NCBI GenBank assembly: GCA_005879245.1
Contig: VBLA01000142.1
Location: forward strand, 3,825-10,311
Direction: 5' to 3'
Length of the DNA stretch: 6,487 bases
Source of the DNA: Deltaproteobacteria bacterium
GTDB taxonomy: Bacteria; Desulfobacterota; Binatia; DP-6
The notes beneath the pieces are model-generated. The model was not told the DNA's origin. It ran no database searches and was given only the letters and a program-made list of their open reading frames with translations. Positions 4,890 to 6,487 of the stretch are shown here, piece after piece; the stretch's first letter is position 1, and each line of letters starts with the position of its first letter. The position numbers were made by a program, and so were the translations under genes.

Positions 4890-4918
4890 TTGACAGCCCG
4901 CTCGCGCTTGACCATACG
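4890..4918 (+). promoter_or_regulatory. Candidate promoter for the MaoC-MaoC-thiolase operon
   Basis: A perfect TTGACA (4890-4895) is followed after 17 nt by CATACG (4913-4918), which keeps the central A-T-A of the -10 box. It lies in the 153-nt gap between the HDO and MaoC genes and directly follows the T-run, which suggests the last three genes can be expressed separately from DUF35-HDO. Confidence 0.4.
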
Positions 4919-4949
4919 CCCAAAGCAGTTGATTGAAGGTGTGAGGGAG

Positions 4950-5405
4950 ATGCCGTCACGGGACATGATCGGGCGCTTGCTCTCGACCGGCACGGCCACC
5001 GTCGCCGCGGAGCACATCGGCGCGTTCTCACGCGCCCTCGGGGACCTAAATCCCCGTTACCTCGACCCTCGGGAGGCCGGCGGCAGCGGGCCCTGCGGCG
5101 GGATCGTCGCACCTCCCACGTACCCGATCGCCTTCATGACGCAGGCGATGGCGGGCGGCATGGACACGTTCCTCGAGCTCGGCCTCAACTTCATGACCCT
5201 CGTCCACGGCGAGCAGGAGTTCGAGTACCTCCGCCCCGTACGCGCGGGAGAGACGCTCGCCCTGACCGGCCGCGTGGCGGACATCTACGAGAAGAGCGGC
5301 TCGAGTGGCACCCTCGACTTCGTGGTCCTCGAGACCGAGGCCCGCGACACCGAGGGAGAGCTCGTCTTCTTCTCGCGCAACACCCTCATCTCGAGGCGCA
5401 CCTGA
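4950..5405 (+). CDS. MaoC-like (FAS1-type dehydratase N-domain) subunit lacking the catalytic His
   Basis: The 151-residue single hotdog protein has an AEHIGAFSRALGDLNPRYLD helix, an APPTYP segment, HGEQEFEYLRPVRAGE and a DIYEKSGSSGTLDF strand. These are the hallmarks of the MaoC_dehydrat_N family (PF13452). In active MaoC hydratases the motif is D-x-N-P-x-H; here it is D32-L-N-P-R-Y37, so the catalytic His is replaced by Tyr. That is typical of the non-catalytic partner in heteromeric MaoC hydratases, where this half shapes a large acyl-CoA site. I chose the ATG at 4950: the homology begins near it, and upstream codons of the open frame (TTG at 4890) overlap the promoter. GAAGG lies 10 nt upstream; ATG 4965 is an alternative. 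The stop TGA overlaps the next ATG by one base (TGATG), so the pair is translationally coupled. Confidence 0.85.
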   Translation: MPSRDMIGRLLSTGTATVAAEHIGAFSRALGDLNPRYLDPREAGGSGPCGGIVAPPTYPIAFMTQAMAGGMDTFLELGLNFMTLVHGEQEFEYLRPVRAGETLALTGRVADIYEKSGSSGTLDFVVLETEARDTEGELVFFSRNTLISRRT

Positions 5406-5836
5406 TGACGGCGCTCGACGCGCGCACGGTCACGATCGGCACGGAGCTGCTGCCGCTGGTGAAGGGGCCGATCACCCGGGAGGACTTGAAGCGGTACGCG
5501 GCCGCCTCGGGCGACCCGAACCCCATGCACACCGACGAGGAGTTCGCGCGGAACGCGGGGTACCCCGGGGTCTTCGCGCACGGCATGCTGTCCATGGGCT
5601 ACCTGGGGGAGTTCCTCGTGCAGGCGGGTGGCGTGGGATCTATCCGCCGCTTCAGGGCGCGCTTTGCGAAGCTCACCTGGCCGGGCGACGTGGTCACGTG
5701 CCGTGGTCGGGTGACGGCGGTGCGCGACGAGGGGGCGGCGCGTCTGGTCGATTGCGATATCTGGACCGAGAACCAAGAGGGCGAGCGGAAGCTCGTCGGC
5801 GCTGCGCTCCTCGCCCTCACCCGACCGGAGGCATGA
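5405..5836 (+). CDS. MaoC family (R)-specific enoyl-CoA hydratase, catalytic subunit
   Basis: The 143-residue hotdog protein carries YAAASGDPNPMHTDEEFARN (31-50) with catalytic D37 and H42 in the D-x-N-P-x-H motif, followed by the GVFAHGMLSMG hydratase motif and a Phe-rich strand (RRFRARFAKLTWPGD). This is the R-hydratase signature: hydration of trans-2-enoyl-CoA to 3-hydroxyacyl-CoA, or the reverse. Together with the preceding His-less MaoC unit it probably forms a heterodimer or heterotetramer, as ChsH1-ChsH2 do for bulky steroid acyl-CoA. It starts at an ATG overlapping the previous stop, with GAGG 8 nt upstream, and its TGA overlaps the thiolase ATG (ATGA). No truncation or odd residue is seen. 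Confidence 0.9.
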   Translation: MTALDARTVTIGTELLPLVKGPITREDLKRYAAASGDPNPMHTDEEFARNAGYPGVFAHGMLSMGYLGEFLVQAGGVGSIRRFRARFAKLTWPGDVVTCRGRVTAVRDEGAARLVDCDIWTENQEGERKLVGAALLALTRPEA

Positions 5837-6487
5837 CCGACGCGACGGGCCTCCGTGATCGCTACGCCGTCGTCGGGATCGGGCTCTCCCGATTCGGCAA
5901 GGTCCCCGGCACGAGCGCCATGGGCTTCTGCCTAGAGAGCGCAAAGCGGGCGATCGAGGACTGCGGCATCGCGCGCGACGAGATCGACGGCGTGCTCGTC
6001 CTCATGCCGCCGCAGATGGGCGAGCAGCACGGGTGGGCGTCGCGCGTCGCCGCGTTCCTCGGCATCACCCCCGCCTTCTGCGCGACCATGGACATGGGAG
6101 GGGCCAGCCCGATCGGGATGATGCAGACGGCGGTCGCCGTTCTCGCGGCGGGTTTCTGCCGAGCCGTGCTCTGTACCTTCGGATGCCAGAACAACCCCAT
6201 GGGTGTCATCCCGCAGCTCTTCGGATCGCCCTTCGCCATCCCGTACGGCGACGTCGGCGCGATCACCTTCATGGGCCACCTCGCCCGGCGCCAGATGCAC
6301 GAGCACGGGATCACCAGCACCGACTACGGCCACATCGCCGTGCAGTGGCGAAAGCACGCGGCGACCAATCCCGACGCCCAGATGCGGAAGCCGATGACGC
6401 TCGAGGACCACCAGAATTCGCGCTTGATCAACGCGCCCCTCCGCCTCTTCGACTGCTGCCTCTTCACCGACGGCGGCGGGGCCTTCA
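5833..6487 (+). CDS. Thiolase-fold (SCP-x/Ltp-like) protein without nucleophilic Cys, N-terminal part (runs off right edge)
   Basis: 218 residues are visible. The N-terminal strand YAVVGIGLSRFGKVPG, the helix ESAKRAIEDCGIARDEIDGV and the central TMDMGGASPIGMMQTAVAVL are thiolase-like. In canonical thiolases the latter region holds C-x-S-G with the acyl-accepting Cys; here it reads G90-A91-S92-P93, so the nucleophile is absent. This GGAS form belongs to the lipid-transfer-protein/DUF35-linked branch, where Ltp2 acts as a retro-aldolase using other residues rather than as a thiolase. The C-terminal half with the catalytic His/Cys or Tyr residues lies beyond the window, so activity cannot be settled. 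The ATG at 5833 overlaps the MaoC stop; GGAGG ends only 1 nt before it, so initiation probably relies on coupling. Expected full length is about 380-400 residues. Confidence 0.85.
   Translation, partial: MTDATGLRDRYAVVGIGLSRFGKVPGTSAMGFCLESAKRAIEDCGIARDEIDGVLVLMPPQMGEQHGWASRVAAFLGITPAFCATMDMGGASPIGMMQTAVAVLAAGFCRAVLCTFGCQNNPMGVIPQLFGSPFAIPYGDVGAITFMGHLARRQMHEHGITSTDYGHIAVQWRKHAATNPDAQMRKPMTLEDHQNSRLINAPLRLFDCCLFTDGGGAF

Noticed and set aside
4890..4949. Longer MaoC start at the TTG at 4890
   Set aside because: The added 20 residues do not resemble the family N-terminus and the TTG is the first codon of a TTGACA promoter element; the ATG at 4950 fits the homology.
5285..5944. Minus-strand 219-codon open frame across the MaoC genes
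   Set aside because: Arg-rich shadow of the two MaoC genes; no start context and no family resemblance.
1..6487. CRISPR array, transposase, integrase or attachment site
   Set aside because: No regularly spaced repeats, transposase or integrase motifs, or terminal repeat pairs were seen; the only repeats are the local hairpins at 2155-2316.

Overview
This is a G+C-rich window (about two thirds G+C by eye) from a bacterium rich in acyl-CoA and small-molecule catabolic genes. Amidohydrolase-2, SDR, DUF35, MaoC and thiolase-like genes set among G+C-rich palindromes are common in uncultured soil and subsurface lineages such as Rokubacteria/Methylomirabilota, Binatota and some Actinobacteria. That placement is inference; no marker gene is present.

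Left part (1-960), minus strand: the N-terminal 63 residues of an acyl-CoA thioesterase-like hotdog protein run off the left edge. Upstream of it lie a possible 34-residue single-membrane-span ORF (369-473) and a DUF971/GBBH-like-N protein (515-844) with two CxCxxC motifs. A divergent control region (845-964) separates these from a plus-strand amidohydrolase of the ACMSD-like amidohydrolase-2 family (965-2152).

Middle part (2153-3600): the amidohydrolase converges on a minus-strand short-chain dehydrogenase. The SDR is normal up to residue 247, then loses its final strand and C-terminus; the frame runs on through an intergenic block of G+C-rich hairpins (2155-2316) into the antisense of the amidohydrolase 3' end. 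Upstream of the SDR is an unrecognised 76-residue minus-strand protein with an acidic tail and a good ribosome binding site (3257-3487). A second divergent region follows.

Right part (3597-6487), plus strand: a DUF35 Zn-ribbon/OB-fold protein, a haem-oxygenase-like diiron oxidase (HDO, TenA/PqqC fold) carrying all six expected metal ligands, then a tightly overlapping trio: a MaoC-like subunit lacking the catalytic His, a catalytic MaoC hydratase, and a thiolase-fold protein with Gly in place of the nucleophilic Cys (cut by the right edge). The parts resemble the ChsH1/ChsH2(MaoC-DUF35)/Ltp2 hydratase-aldolase of steroid side-chain degradation, with the DUF35 unit as a separate gene and an uncharacterised diiron oxidase beside it. 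My working model is hydration of an enoyl-CoA by the MaoC pair, carbon-carbon cleavage (or condensation) by the thiolase-like/DUF35 complex, and an oxidative step by the HDO. The substrate cannot be read from the sequence.

Several genes (515-844, SDR, DUF35) have a -35/17-bp spacer/-10 arrangement ending only 6-8 nt before the start codon and no Shine-Dalgarno, suggesting leaderless mRNAs. The other genes have recognisable ribosome binding sites or translational coupling.
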